Shown: piece after piece, positions 1-12,013 of the stretch
Position numbering within the stretch: position 1 is the first letter of the stretch
How the letters are laid out: each line of letters begins with the position of its first letter
Assembly (NCBI GenBank): GCA_949316235.1
Contig: OX438743.1
Span: 17,295,771 to 17,359,770, forward strand
Origin: Oegoconia quadripuncta
Taxonomy: Eukaryota > Arthropoda > Insecta > Lepidoptera > Autostichidae
DNA: 64,000 nt
Direction: 5' to 3'
Position numbers and translations under genes: made by a program
The notes under the pieces: model-generated
Told to the model about the DNA's origin: nothing
The model's database searches: none
The model's input: the letters and a program-made list of their open reading frames with translations, nothing else

Positions 1-81
1 TCTAACTCTACGAGGAACGTCAAGGACTACATAGTCCTTAGACGTGTAATATTTTATTGACTGCATAGAATTAATTAATTT

Positions 82-198
82 AATTCTGTCAACTAGCTGA
101 GGTATGAGGCGGGGTACCGCATTCCCATTGGCCCTACCAAGGTTGTTGTTTACGTGACCTTGAGGGAGCCAATCAGAGTGCTATAAGCTAACAGGATG
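82..198 (+). repeat. Dispersed repeat, inverted copy at 35802-35922
   Basis: About 115 bp that recur in inverted orientation at 35802-35922, sharing blocks such as GTTGTTTACGTGACCTTGA and CCAATCAGAGTGC. No protein and no clear TSD. It is probably a small non-autonomous transposon or a MITE fragment. The similarity was judged by eye. Confidence 0.6.
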
Positions 199-742
199 AT
201 TTGAAATTTGAGCACATGTTCTAATATCGTAATGAATTCGCAGATGACCCTCGCCTACAAATAGAAGTGTATGGGTTGTGTGGCTACTTAATATGACGGC
301 AAACCTTTGCCCAGTTATGGAGCATTAAAGGTTAATTATGCTCTATAGCTCATATTTAGTAATTAAACCTAAATCACAAAGAGCAATAAACCAAAATTAT
401 GATGTTATCTCGTTTCCCCAAACTCGTTTCTTTCCCAAAAAGAGCCGGTTTTATATAATTGGCATTACTCCAACCCCGCAATCTGTAAGCCAACGCTATA
501 ATTTCATTTCGTGCTTTTGGGTTGTATTTTTACATTTTATCTTTAAGTCCTTTTAAAATAGTGCCAAATATGACGGATACCTATAGGTGTTTATGTAAAT
601 ATATAGTTATATACTTTGGGCATAATAAACTACGTGTCTGGTAATAAAAAAAACTATAATTTTTTCCGAAATTTCATTTTACCGAACATTGCAATGTTAT
701 CATCTTCCTAAACAATTTTCCAAGCTCAATCGGACTAGGGTT

Positions 743-860
743 TCATCATCATCATCTCAGCCCGTAAACATCCCACTGCAGGGATATAGGCCTTCCCTCG
801 TATAATGAGGGAGTATGGGCCATAGTCCACCACGCTGGCCCAATGGGGGTTGGGGACTAG
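743..860 (+). repeat. Lepidopteran 'cccactgcaggg' short repeat, fragment
   Basis: Begins with (CAT)n, then CCCGTAAACATCCCACTGCA, then a 'cctcgtataatgaggg' segment and 'ctggcccaatgggggttggg'. This word order is a very common short retroposon in moth and butterfly genomes. Relatives lie at 3262-3358 (reverse), 31200-31266 and 38730-38945. Confidence 0.7.
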
Positions 861-971
861 GGTTTATGAGTGCGTAATTCAATTAATTAGTAAATAAACA
901 GTACTGTTTGACACCAATTAGTAAGAATTCTAAGCTTTCTGCTTTTAACTTTGAATAGCACAGAAGTGTCG

Positions 972-1181
972 TCAGTAACTTCTTACATAATTAGGTAAAT
1001 CATTCATAAAAACGAGAAATAATAAACATCCAAGGATTGAACCCTGTGGAACACCTAAACAAATTGGAGAGCTGTATGAGCTAACACTAATAACGGCAAC
1101 TTTTTGAACTCGCTTACCGAGGTACACCTCCAAAGTACCATAATGTCGTAATTTTTGGACTAGACCCATGATAATTTGCAA
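972..1181 (-). pseudogene. Non-LTR retrotransposon reverse transcriptase fragment
   Basis: A 69-codon open stretch on the minus strand reads through the part of a reverse transcriptase just before the polymerase active site. The diagnostic words are GVPQGSILG followed by LLFLVFMNDLP, the conserved 'GVPQGS-LGPLLF--ynDLP' block of jockey/CR1-type LINEs. The F/YxDD active-site block and everything else of a normal pol of about 900-1000 residues are missing. It has no start of its own and is a dead fragment. The exact clade cannot be decided from this segment. Confidence 0.75.
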
Positions 1182-3261
1182 TTAAAGCTTCTGACCGGTC
1201 ATCGAAAATGCCTATCTGGGAATCTATTCTTACTTCAAATGTATTCAATGTGGATTATCGATTACCAATTTCAAATATGTTGTCCTTATACCTAAAAGTT
1301 GTTTAGAAGAGCTCCTTTTAGTGATATAGTCGCATAATTGGACGGCCAGTCAATCTGTCCTTTGGCATTTACCTAGGTTGGATGGTCCCTTCCTATATGG
1401 GATAAGCCCGTCTTTGTACTTAATTTTGAAAATTTTATAAATTTTATTTATTTTTAATTTTATCAATTTACTTTTTGGAAGATTTACAGACTTATATAAA
1501 CTATAGAACAAAAAAACGTATCAGTAAAAACAATGCTTATAAAAAACCTCCGCCGATATATAAAAATGAAGAGTAGCACATAGCAATATTAGGTCAATAT
1601 AAGTAGGTATTACGACTACATAATGTAAGCGAAATTTTACATGAAAAGGGGTAAGAACAGAATAATAAAGTACAATAAAGCGTTTACCAACAACAAACGT
1701 TGTATGTTCGATCCATACCAACTTTCTCTAGAATGTATTTTCTTTTCTGTTGTGCAATAAAGTATATTAGTATTGTATTTTGTGGTTGACGATATGACGA
1801 CAAGAAACAATAATACCTAGTTAAAAGTTTTTGCTTCGTCAGTCGAAGCTATCTCGAGATCGTTCTATGGTTTTTGGGAGTGGTAAAAACGCCAATGACG
1901 TATTTGTTCAATGCTTTTATTAAGTATTGATCGTCAGTCCTGTCAGTCCAGTCAACAGATCATGAGAATAAAACAATCTTATCCACTTTGGAATAAATAC
2001 CTATTTCCGTAAGTATAAATTTAACACTGAACCGAAATGAAAAGGGCTTTTTCAGTTTAATTACCAGGCAAATATAAGGTATAGCGTAAATTAAGCGCCC
2101 TTTGTGATTATATTCACAATTTGAGATAATTATTTAATTAACGTTAGATAAAGGCTGACTCACACGGAACATTTCGCCTCGTGGTTAGGTAAAATATTTC
2201 TAGTCCGAATATGTGTTGTGTGGACTAATTATGCATAACAAGCCATACCTTAATGATTTATTTTAATGAAACTTTGATGCAACGCATGCATGTAGAGATA
2301 TACCAGTAATTATTACGGTTATATTGGTCTTATCTTTTAAAATCAATCATGTGTATAACATAGATATGTTTCCAAAAACTAATAAATAGGCTTATAACTA
2401 AATTAAAAATGAACTACGAAGTTAGTATATTGACAATTAAAATGTTTAATTTGTTTTTAATATTGGTTCCGAAAAGCAATACGTTTATAAGCAATATTAC
2501 CAAATATAATATAAATATCTTGTTGGATGAGTGGACCGTAAAATGCAGCAAACAAGCTTTCTACCTAAGCGCTATATTTAAAATATTACCTATGTTTCGG
2601 TTTCTAGAATTAGAGGCGCCTTTATTATCGAAGACGATTTGTCAGTTAAAAGCACGTCTGGGGCAGACTGCAGTTTCGTTCGAGGTAAAATTATCTTAAT
2701 CATCTCGTTATCTTCTTTCTATCTTTCCTGTTTAGTTCCGAAAGATACTTAATGAGAGTTCGCTGCGCTATAAATTAACTTGGATAGGAGCGTAACGTTT
2801 TAATTTGCAGCGTTGTGAAAATTTGCAAACAAAGAGCATTTTTTAGTGTTAGCTTATAGGATGTATTTTGTACATTTTTGATTTTGAAATTTTGATCTAC
2901 ATATTACAATGGAACACCTACACAACAGACTTGAACAGCGAAACATTTTCTTTAAAATAAATTCTGTCAAATTAAGAAGTATCTGTGGGATTAACTTCCC
3001 ACCTATGTACGTAATAGTCAGTCGTTACCTAGGAGTTACCACGCGAATTAGGAGATGCGGAAGTTTATGCGAACAATGTTTCGATATTTTGGCACATTAA
3101 GCAATGTCTGGTGCTATCAATATTGGAATGGTTGAAGTGGCATTTTGAGTGTTTCCATGCCTTGTTTTCCATTCAAGGCAATCGTTAAGCTATTCGGAGG
3201 TCCAAAAAGGTTGCTTAAATACTGTCACTGTCAGGTGGCCACCAGTCTTACACAAATCCGC
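1182..3261. other. Gene-free stretch
   Basis: AT-rich sequence with only short open frames. The longest, 2409-2699 (96 codons), has no recognisable motif. I see no transposon ends here. Confidence 0.5.
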
Positions 3262-3358
3262 ACTGGCCCCCGTGGTGGATCATAGTCCATACCCTTTCCC
3301 AGTGAGAGCAGGCTGTGCCCCAACAGTAGGAACAAGTAGGGCCTGTTGATGATGATAT
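3262..3358 (-). repeat. 'cccactgcaggg' short repeat, reverse fragment
   Basis: Reads 'gatcatagtccat...cccagtgagagcagg...gtgatgatgata'. This is the reverse orientation of the short repeat at 743-860 and is diverged. Confidence 0.5.
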
Positions 3359-3772
3359 ACACTACTGCAAGGACAATGTGTTGTATTTGCAGAAATCACA
3401 GATCTGTCGCCGAAAGTACAGCCGAACATTCGGTAGACGGTATTGAGTCAAATCACTAGACGTTGCTACTCTAGTAACTATATATTATCGGATAGGTTAT
3501 TCGACAATTAAATTAAATGTTTCACATGTTAAGTCTTCCAAATATTTAATGGAAATAACAAGGCAACGGCCGGCACGCGCTGTCGCGTGACTTCGACGCC
3601 CTTGAAGAGAGTAGCTTGTTGTAGGTTCTGTACCCAGGGTAGGGTTTATTAACGTATATAGGTTTTTCTCTACTATACCAGTATATTGAAGTATACTGTA
3701 ACAAGTTTAGTAATCAGGCTGAATCCACTTGCACGTGTCGTCATCGGCCACACACACTTGTACCGCAAAGAT

Positions 3773-3862
3773 AACAACTATCCCTGCCAGTGAAACCAAC
3801 GGTTGCGGGTTCGAATACCGCGAGGGGAAAATATTTGTGTGATGAATATGAACTTTTATAAT
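3773..3862 (+). repeat. tRNA-derived SINE (family B), fragment
   Basis: Contains AACCAACGGTTGCGGGTTCG, a tRNA T-arm/B-box-like segment, then a 'tttgtgtgatgaatatgaac' body. The same words occur in the fuller copy at 19957-20190. The 5' A-box part is missing. Confidence 0.65.
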
Positions 3863-4197
3863 TTTTTGCGTTCGATCGCCAATCCTTTTCCGTTTCGTTC
3901 ACTTGCGTTGTATCGCTATAGGAGATAGACGGATGGCCATATATCTCCAGAGATATATGGCCCAGGCCTGGCATTACAAAACGTGTATACTCTATAACTT
4001 TACCTCTTCAATAGTAATATTTTGATAGTTAACAAAATAAACAATCTTTAAGTCCTATAATGGGTATACGTGTCGAGTTACCATAATTTACGTCTAGAGA
4101 GAGATGTGGTATCAAATTTAGTGATAGACAAGACAACATAAGATGTTTATTTACCTAAAAAGAGTATACATAATTATACATGCAGGCAGGTCTTTAA

Positions 4198-4526
4198 CCG
4201 CCTCCGTGGCTCAATGTAAACAACATTGGGTTTACGATTCGGAGGTCGCGGGTTCGATCCCCAGCGTGGTACATGTTTAAGTACTCGGTTTGGTTGGTGG
4301 TAGGGCATTTTAAAAATGTCCGCATGGCTAGCTACCACCACCTTATCTAAATCTGCCGCCAAGCAGCAATATTAATAGCATTATTGTGTTCCGGTTGTCA
4401 GAGAAAAGATAGCCAGTTCCCCAAATGTGTTGGGGTTTCCGGGACAGTACGCTTCCACCTTCGACCTCATCTTTACTTAACATCAGGTGTGAGGTCAAGT
4501 ACGAACCCGTCGTGCATAAAAAAAAA
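4198..4526 (+). repeat. tRNA-derived SINE (family A), near full length
   Basis: About 330 bp. The tRNA-like head runs from CCGCCTCCGTGGCTCAATG to the B-box-like GCGGGTTCGATCCCCAGC. The body has 'ctcggtttggttggtggtagggc', 'gctagctaccacca' and 'tctgccgccaagcagcaat', and the copy ends in poly(A). This is the most complete copy of the commonest SINE in the window. The giant LTR element inserted 18 bp beyond its tail. Open frames crossing it (for example 4174-4362 reverse) are shadows. Confidence 0.85.
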
Positions 4527-4540
4527 GGTCTTTTTCGTGG

Positions 4541-4544
4541 ATGC
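4541..4544. repeat. Target-site duplication, left copy (ATGC)
   Basis: ATGC directly precedes the 5' LTR terminus. The same four bases directly follow the 3' LTR at 16428-16431. Four bases suits a Ty3/gypsy-type integrase. Confidence 0.8.
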
Positions 4545-5802
4545 TGTAATGGTCCAGGCCTAGCCTTGCCATACAGTTCACAAATATAGTTGAATTAACC
4601 TTTTTTAAGCTGGTTAATTTCAGATGTTAGATTTGGTCGGGCAAATATGCAGGGGGCAAGTGAGGTAGACGCAGGCGTTACTGTATCGAGAGCCTCATGT
4701 ATTTTCCATGTTACGTCATAATATTATATGTAAGCATGAGGAAACGTTAGGCAATACTTTATTGAGGACTCCATGGGATTTATGAATTAATTTCATAAAT
4801 TATTATCAAATTAACATACATTATGTACCACTTAATTAGGAAATTATGGAAAATAAGACAATTCTTAGATTGGGAATTGCCATGGTTGTAAGCCTTATTA
4901 ACAATTAATTCCTTTATTAACTTCAGAAGACTTTTGGGGTAGTCCACCACCCACAGAAACCACTCTGCAGCTCATATTCCACTCAAAGGATAGGTACTCC
5001 AAGATAAGATTATATTAATTGCATGAATTAGGCTGAAACCCATGGGTTCTTGATGTGATTAAGGGCTCAGGTTCATAGATTGATAGATGAAGGAGTAAAA
5101 AAACCACAAATAACATCTGAGATAATTTATTCAGGAATGATACAAAGTAAGAGGAAGATAGGCGTTGTCAAAGTGAATGGAGTTTTTCATTGCAAACCGA
5201 AAGAACGGGGAAAATGAGGCTAATAGGACTTATTAGGTATAGTTTATGATCTAACCTGTTGTATTCAGTAATAAAATTGGGAAAATTTCTATCTATCACA
5301 CAGAAAATACGCTTTGTAAGTGACAGATAGAGGCCGCGGACAAGTTCAAGCGTCCATTTAGGGGTTAAATTCCATACTTATTCTTCCTGTTTTTGGGTAT
5401 TTATATGTAGAAATTATTCCTCTATCGAAGGAAACATTCACTGAATCTGAAATATTCGATTTCGTGGAGAAAAACAACAAACAAAATGTCAAGGCAAAGA
5501 AATTCGCATTATACGAATATTTACTATGGAAGTGTTGCCATTGTTGGGAATTTGAAATGCTAAGAAAACTTTAACGGACATATTGAGTTTTCTAACAAAC
5601 CAGGCGTTGAATGAGTGAGTTGTAAATAGGAATAGCATTGGAAAATTAAATGGCACGTCGGCTAGAAAGTACGCGGAGAAACTGAGTAGTTTGGAATTTT
5701 ACACTATGGCCGAGAGGAAGCTGAATACGTGATATTTTAAGATGAATTTCCACAAGACGCCACCCTAATCTTGACTTTTAGAGTGAGAGGTCGGGCGAAT
5801 TC

Positions 5803-5824
5803 TGACGTCACATTGACTCGTCAT
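5803..5824 (+). promoter_or_regulatory. CRE-like palindrome upstream of the LTR promoter
   Basis: TGACGTCA (5803-5810), a perfect CRE/ATF-type palindrome, is followed by the variant TGACTCGTCA (5815-5824). They lie about 140-165 bp upstream of the TATA box, and the 3' LTR has the same pair 7,484 bp downstream. bZIP control is inferred from the motif alone. Confidence 0.4.
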
Positions 5825-5966
5825 GTGAGCGAGCAGGACAGGCTCACATATTAGAAATCTTGTATTCTGGGGAAGGACAGAGATACGCCTTTTCCATAGA
5901 AAGCGAGTAAATTCAGTGAGTGAAAGGGGGATAGAGGATGCGGCGATCGACCCGCGGGTGAGGCAG

Positions 5967-6000
5967 TATAAATATGGGCTCGCGGGAGATTCTGGTCAGT
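5967..6000 (+). promoter_or_regulatory. LTR core promoter: TATA box plus initiator
   Basis: TATAAATA at 5967-5974 and the arthropod initiator TCAGT at 5996-6000. The A of TCAGT is 31 bp downstream of the first T of the TATA box, the canonical Pol II spacing. The same pair occurs in the 3' LTR at 13451-13458 and 13480-13484. Confidence 0.7.
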
Positions 6001-6598
6001 CTTTCTTCTACCTCGGACCGAGACCAAGGTTTTACTTCAACTTCGGATCAAGTCGGCAGTAATTATTTCGGACCGTGAGGACCTTCGCCTTCTATCATCA
6101 ATCCGGATCAAGGGGAGCTCAAGAATTGGAGGCGCCTTTCGAAGTAAGAAGATTCCAGTCGCAAGCACCAGCTTAGACCCTATGGGTCGAATCAAATGTT
6201 TCATACGGACGTTCGAGTTTCTTCGTACCCCCCCTAACTGCTTCTGGGCTCCTTGGAGACTAGGGTCAAGATGCTCTGAAAGGAGTGTCTAGCCTGATGT
6301 TGTCCGTTACAAAACATAACCCCAGTTAAGCATACATTACACTAGAGTCTTACACCGCAGTGCTAAGAGACATTCCACACAACGAGTTTAAAGCTCCGCG
6401 CGGCTCTAGTATACACGGCTAGTTAAAGACAATTTACACTTGAGTTAAGATTTAGTTGGATTTACTATAGGCTAGGTCGACTGGCCTCAGCTTCACTGAT
6501 GCCGAGATAGTGCTAGGAATAGATTAACACTAGGTTTAGCTAATTAGTTTATTGCGATTGGGATGCGTGTAAGACGTAACCAATCGACTATGTGACAC

Positions 6599-7029
6599 GG
6601 GTTCGGTTCCCTGAGTTACTATATAATACGGTGGATCGTTATATAGTGAAATAGGACTGGACCTGATGCAGGTTTACCAAGTTACTGCGGGTTCGATTCC
6701 CTGAGTTAAAGCCTAATACAGTAGGTCGATGATGATAATGGATTATACCTGATGCAGGTCTACTGAATTGTCAAGGGTTCGATTCCCTGAGTTAATACAT
6801 AATACGGTGGGTCGATATATAGTGAAATAGGACTGGGCCTGATGCAGGTTTATCAAGTTACTGCGGGTTCGATTCCCTGAGTCAACGTGTAATACAATAG
6901 CTCATAGGTGTTATAGGATTATACCTGATACGGGTTCGATTCCCAGAGTTAATGTGTAAAACGGTAGGCCGTTGATGATATAGGGTTGTACCTGATGCAG
7001 GGTTACCGAATTGACACGGGTTCGATTTC
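6599..7029 (+). repeat. Six-unit tandem array with B-box-like cores in the 5' LTR
   Basis: GGGTTCGATTCC or close variants begin at 6599, 6689, 6775, 6865, 6932 and 7018, at spacings of 90, 86, 90, 67 and 86 bp. Most units also share 'cctgatgcaggt', 'aatacggtgg' and 'ctgagttaa'. The core matches the T-arm/B-box consensus GGTTCGANTCC of tRNA genes. I see no matching A-box, so these are not tRNA genes. Confidence 0.75.
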
Positions 7030-8086
7030 CTGTGTGATTACATTTTAATAGCTAGGCTAACCTAGGGCCAGTGAAAGGGACAGGAAGCTCACTGCGCGGC
7101 AGTAGTGTAGCTGTGTGTTCGGACTACAGTGCCGGACGATGTCGGAATTATGAATAGATTTCAATGGTCAAATAAGAGACACTTATATTTATAGTATTAT
7201 TATGATATTTATATAATATGTTACATAAGTATATTTACAAGTATGAAGAGAATACTAATAGTAACAGTTGCCTATAGTTTGGTAACGGTAGACATAGTTC
7301 TACACATATTTTACATTATATTATATCAGACCTTGATAATTGGTGGGAATACAATTCTCTATTGTTTTGTCCGAGGGATGACCCTTAGTCAACAAGATAT
7401 GCCTTCGATTTACTCACACTCGGAGTTGGGCAGAGGGTTTTATGATTTGAGATAATGAAACGATCTCAGTAGAACAACCTCATACCAAGTGGGTGAGAGT
7501 CTCTACCTTCGTCACATGAAACCGTCTTCTCCTTCATTGAGGGTGATTATACTCCAGGGTAAAGTTACCCATTTCAGTCTCATACCAAAAGGGTGATTCT
7601 GTACTTATGAACTGAATTACTATGCAGTAATTAATCTCGCCATGGACATCTGATGAATTCAGCCCGGACGATTAAGCAATAGAAGTTGTGTAAATTTACA
7701 GAGTAATAAACATAGGACATTTGTGCTTGGAGAAGCCTATAGGGCGGATCCTATAATCTATTACATGGCCGTTGAATAACCTTCGGGCTATATATATAAT
7801 ATTTATATAAGGACATGAAATGGGTTTTGGGGAATCCTCTTACCCTTGTAGGACATAATCTATTGGACAGGATGACAATACTAAGCTTGACAGGTTAGAG
7901 AAACATACTCGTTACCTTCTTATGATTCGGTGGGGACCTGTCCAGTCCGGTGTCGAGGGTCACAGTGTGGGGTATGCCCCTGGTACACTAACCAGTACCA
8001 AACGCGGATGGCGGAGCGTGCACCTAGCCAATATAAATAATATAAATAATTTAAATCCCCTTCAAAATAGGGGGGGTTTTACAATA

Positions 8087-8104
8087 TGGGGTGCCGTGGA
8101 CCAG
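8087..8104 (+). other. Possible primer-binding site
   Basis: TGGGGTGCCGTGGACCAG starts 3 bp after the 5' LTR and begins with the TGG expected to pair with a tRNA 3' CCA. I could not match the rest to a particular tRNA. Only the position and the TGG support it. Confidence 0.35.
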
Positions 8105-9111
8105 GATAGACCATCGTCATTAAGTATCAAGTGCTGTGATCTCTTTCGTTTTGGTTAGGGTACTTACCAGAATGTAAAAATAAAAATAGCATAATTAAAT
8201 TAGTTAGACTAGCACAGGTTATATTATCACAATAAGAATTTTAAACATTAATAAAAGAATCATTTTGTTACCAAAAATCAACAAAAACCAATTTACGGTC
8301 AATAAAATATTACAATTTTAGTTTAGTTTAGCCTTTGACTACATTACATTACTTTTACCAGCATTGTTTAACATTGTAATTGAAGTGATTAATAGTAACA
8401 GTCTGTATTTTGAGATTCATCTAAAGAATATTAAAATGTCCTAATAAATCTAAATATAACCAAATAATTGAAATAGTGACTTATATCTGTGTGTGAATGG
8501 AATGTTGTAATAAGTAGTGGCCTTAGGCCACAATTTGATGTCGTGGAGCGGAAAGAATTCAGTGCGGTAATTTGCATTACAAACTTATTAATATAGGTTA
8601 GTTAGGGGACAGTAGGACGATCTTCATCATTGAGTGTTGTCGGAGGGTAGCTTGATACTCAACCAACCCACGCATGGCTGAGTCTATTCGTTGAGTAGCC
8701 ATCAATCGTGGTCACGAGAAATCTGGAAACAAAGTTAGGGTTTAAAAAAAAAAAAAAACATTTTTTATTACGAATGAGTTTAGTAACCTTAGTTATTTCA
8801 TTACAGGAAAAATAAAGGAACACGAAATTATAAATTTACCTACGCCTTATCCTTACTGTTTGTCAGACTCTCTACAGTTAGTCAGAATAAATAGGGTAGT
8901 GTAAGCTAAGGGTTAAAGATGCCGCGTAAGTTAACCAAAGCAAAGTACGTAAGTTACCGTGCGATGATGAGCGACCTTAAGAGTGAGTCTGGAGGTTATA
9001 TAGAAAAATAATTACCTAAGTACTGAAAGGAGTGGGGAAGACGTCGTCAACAGTAGAAGGCCATGGGGGCGGGGGGCGCAGCTGGTGGCAGTGCACTTGC
9101 TTGCGAAGTAG

Positions 9112-9252
9112 ATGCCTGAGCGGCTGCGACACGAAGTACGGGAGTTCTGTGTAGATTATCTCGATGAGCTCGCCATAATTAGTACAGGAGACTTAAATCA
9201 GTACCTGGAACACATAGGGATCGCAGAGTTATTGGGGAACAGGGCAGGCTAG
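9112..9252 (+). pseudogene. Vestigial gypsy-like reverse transcriptase segment
   Basis: A 46-codon open stretch with a stop codon directly before its ATG and TAG at its end. Its middle reads FCVDYLDELAIIST and then YLEHIGIAELL. This parallels the Ty3/gypsy RT palm block, in which 'YLDDI-I-S' is followed by 'HLEHI--VL--L'. The second aspartate of the YxDD active site appears here as glutamate. Nothing comparable continues up- or downstream. If the match holds, it is the last visible trace of a pol gene. The segment is short and I rate it as suggestive. Confidence 0.4.
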
Positions 9253-12013
9253 GTGAGTGTATGTTAGGAAAAGGGGAGGAAATAGGTGTAGCTAGGGAAG
9301 GATCTTGATTTTCGAATGAAGGCACAGGCGCAGGAACAGAAGCGGGAGATAGGAACTTCTGCGAACAAAGAACGGTGGTGAGTTCTGTCCAATACTAAGG
9401 GAAAGGTGTGGAAAGAGGAGAAGGCGCAGCCACGTGAAGGATGTACTTGATACAAAAATTATAGATTAGAACATCGGAGTGACTTACCGTAGAGTAGTGA
9501 CGGCGGCGTCGGCATTGACGGAAATATTCTAGCTTGGCGGACATCATCTTATCATTTGGGCAGAACGTGCCATGATGGAACACCACGCGGAAAAAAATAC
9601 AACTTAAAAACGAGCAACCAAAATTGAAGCGCGAAAAAGTAGTTTGACAGTGGGAGAGAGAGAAGTTTTCTTTTGCTTGTAATACGGGAGGCTAAGGGAG
9701 GCTAAGGAACGAAAGCCATACTGCCTCGTCTTCAAGTTTGACGGTGGGGCACCGGCCGCCGCGCGCTAGAAGTGAAGTGGCTGTTTACTTAAAAAAAAAA
9801 ATAAGAATTTTCATGGCTCTGGATACTAGGATGTTTAAAGATAGTCGGGTATTACCAGTGACCGATAGTCCAATGTAACACGAGTTTATGAGTGATGTTT
9901 CACGAGAAAGGTAACATTATCTTAGGAAACGACACAATAATATAGCGTTTTATAATTAGTTCCTTTTCATTTGATAAGTTTCCAAAGGGATGACAATTAT
10001 TAACGATCAGGTAAATGTACTTGTAATATTGTGGTTAATAAGATCTTATATCTCTCTCTTTTCTTCATTAGGTGTGAGAAAGAGAAAGACAATGAACGAT
10101 GGCTCCAAATAGGAGGCATACAAGGTGAAGTGCGCACACGTTGAACGGGACTCTTCCGATGATTGACGATTGTATTATTTGCCTAAAATAATTTTCATTT
10201 AAGATCTAGAAGTAACGTATAGGTGGTATTTCGAGTCATGTAGTAAATGTAACATGACACAGTCAAGAGTAACGTAAAGGTTTTAAGAGCAATGTTCAGA
10301 GTTAGTTAGGGTAGTGTCGACTATGGAATTATTTTGGCAGGAATTAGAATATTGATAAAGGTGTATTGAATACCCAGGATTATTTAGGTGACTTACTTAG
10401 ATGAGCCATGTGGTATAAATAACTGCTAGCAAAATTATTTATTGTAGCAAAATTATTTATTCAAGAGACAAAGGGGAACTGACTTCATGAAGTCTCAACT
10501 TATGAAAGTCGTTCAAAGCGAGTCTAGACCTATGTCTGTATGAATCTAACGTGTGGAGGGTCTACCACAATTACACCAACTAAAACGATAAATGCGAAGG
10601 TTTGTGTATGTGTGTGTTTGTTGCCTCTTCACGCCTGGACGGCTGGGCTGATTTGGATGAAGTTTGGTAGGTGGACGGATATTGGAATTTGGACTAACGT
10701 ATAGATTAATTTTGCTGGATCGATTATGATGAAACCTTCCACGCAGACGAAAATGCGAGCGGAAAGCTAGCTTCGTTCATACTCGTACATACACAGTACG
10801 ATAACCTGTTTCCTAAGCGATTTGTGTAATTAATAAGTTATAGGTTGTAGAATGTGGGAGACATATTAGTTAAAGTATACAGAGCTGGAAGAAATAAGAG
10901 AATTAGAGGTTAGAGGTAGATATAGGTAGAGTTAAACAATTCGCCCATCAAAATTACTTATGTGCAGATATTCTCACAGGGAAGATATATAAGTGGTTCG
11001 CTACTCCGCGAACAACATAGGAAGATGACTGTTCATCATATATTTGTTTTAAAAACCCTTAGGAGAACTAGATTGTTATTTAGACGCAAATATTGAGGGA
11101 AAAAATATAATCTATATAACAACAGGAGGGACCCCTACGGAATACAGCTGTGTTTGACAGAGTTTGGCGATAGTGAAGTGAAAGATAGAGGTATTTTCCT
11201 CAGTGATAGAAAAGAAGGGAGGAACGAAGTTATATATTATGGTATATAATAGACTTAGGAGTGAGACGTATGTATGACGTACGTATATATAACTTAGAGT
11301 AGTATGAGTACAAGGAACTCTGTTCAACACACAGTTAGTGAGAAGTAGGGGGAGCGCTTTATTAATAATTCCGGCTTCGGATCATTACTCTTTACAATCA
11401 TATCTTCTGGAAAATTGGAGCTAGGTTAGAGACATACAACGTTATGGGTTGATATTTTCCATGGGAAATGATCACTACACATTGATATCTACGTGCGGCA
11501 ATTTTACCTTCACCAAATCTCGATTGGAAGTTACGTAAGTTGAGGTTAAGGCTTAGAAGGTGAACAGTTGATTTAGTAATGGTTCTTAGTTATGAAGGGC
11601 TTTTAGATTCTGACATGGGCTAAATTTGGGATCTTCTGGCAAGTTCGTCAGTAGACTAATATAGCGAAAGCGAACTACGGAACATGGCAAATTTTGGACC
11701 ACTAGGGGCGTCCTGAACTCACAACTCAGGATCCTATTTCGGAAACGAAAGTCTGAGCGACGAACAAGTACTAAGGCAATTTGCGAGCCGAGAGCCTTGG
11801 CTGAGATGAAATGATGGAAAGGAGAGATTTGGTTTAAAGTACACAACACATCTTAAAAAAAAAAAAACCACCAGAGCTGGAAGGGTAAATAAAGAGCTCG
11901 ATTCTCCTTTCGGAACAAGGGGTATATTTATATTTAAGCCATATATTTGTGAATAGAGGATAGGGTTTGGTAAAATCTTAACCGGTAATTGAAGGATTAA
12001 TTACCTAGTTAAC

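Larger units (their letters stand above)
1..971. other. AT-rich repeat debris, no gene seen
   Basis: No open frame here resembles a protein I know. Two dispersed repeats lie inside and are listed separately (82-198 and 743-860). The rest is low-complexity AT-rich sequence in which I see nothing specific. Confidence 0.6.
4545..8083 (+). repeat. 5' LTR with an internal deletion
   Basis: 3,539 bp. Colinear with the 3' LTR from 4545 to 8029. The next 860 bp net are missing, and identity resumes at about 8040 with 'aataatttaaat', a G-run and TTTTACA. The deletion leaves both LTR termini intact. Going by the promoter, U3 would be 4545-5997 and R would start at 5998. Confidence 0.85.

Noticed and set aside
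2409..2699. 96-codon plus-strand frame followed by a GT that could be a splice donor
   Set aside because: AT-rich composition, no recognisable domain, no partner exon found.
6599..7029. CRISPR-like array (short repeat with regular spacing)
   Set aside because: The spacers are themselves related, the array lies in both LTRs of a retrotransposon, and the context is eukaryotic.
7243..7455. 70-codon frame in the 5' LTR, also at 14727-14939
   Set aside because: Present twice only because the LTRs are near-identical; it differs by one residue, has no known motif and lies in the transcribed leader. No evidence of coding.
4545..8029. Simple segmental duplication with 12029-15513
   Set aside because: The ATGC duplication outside both copies, TG/CA ends and the polypurine-like tract fit LTRs of a single element much better.
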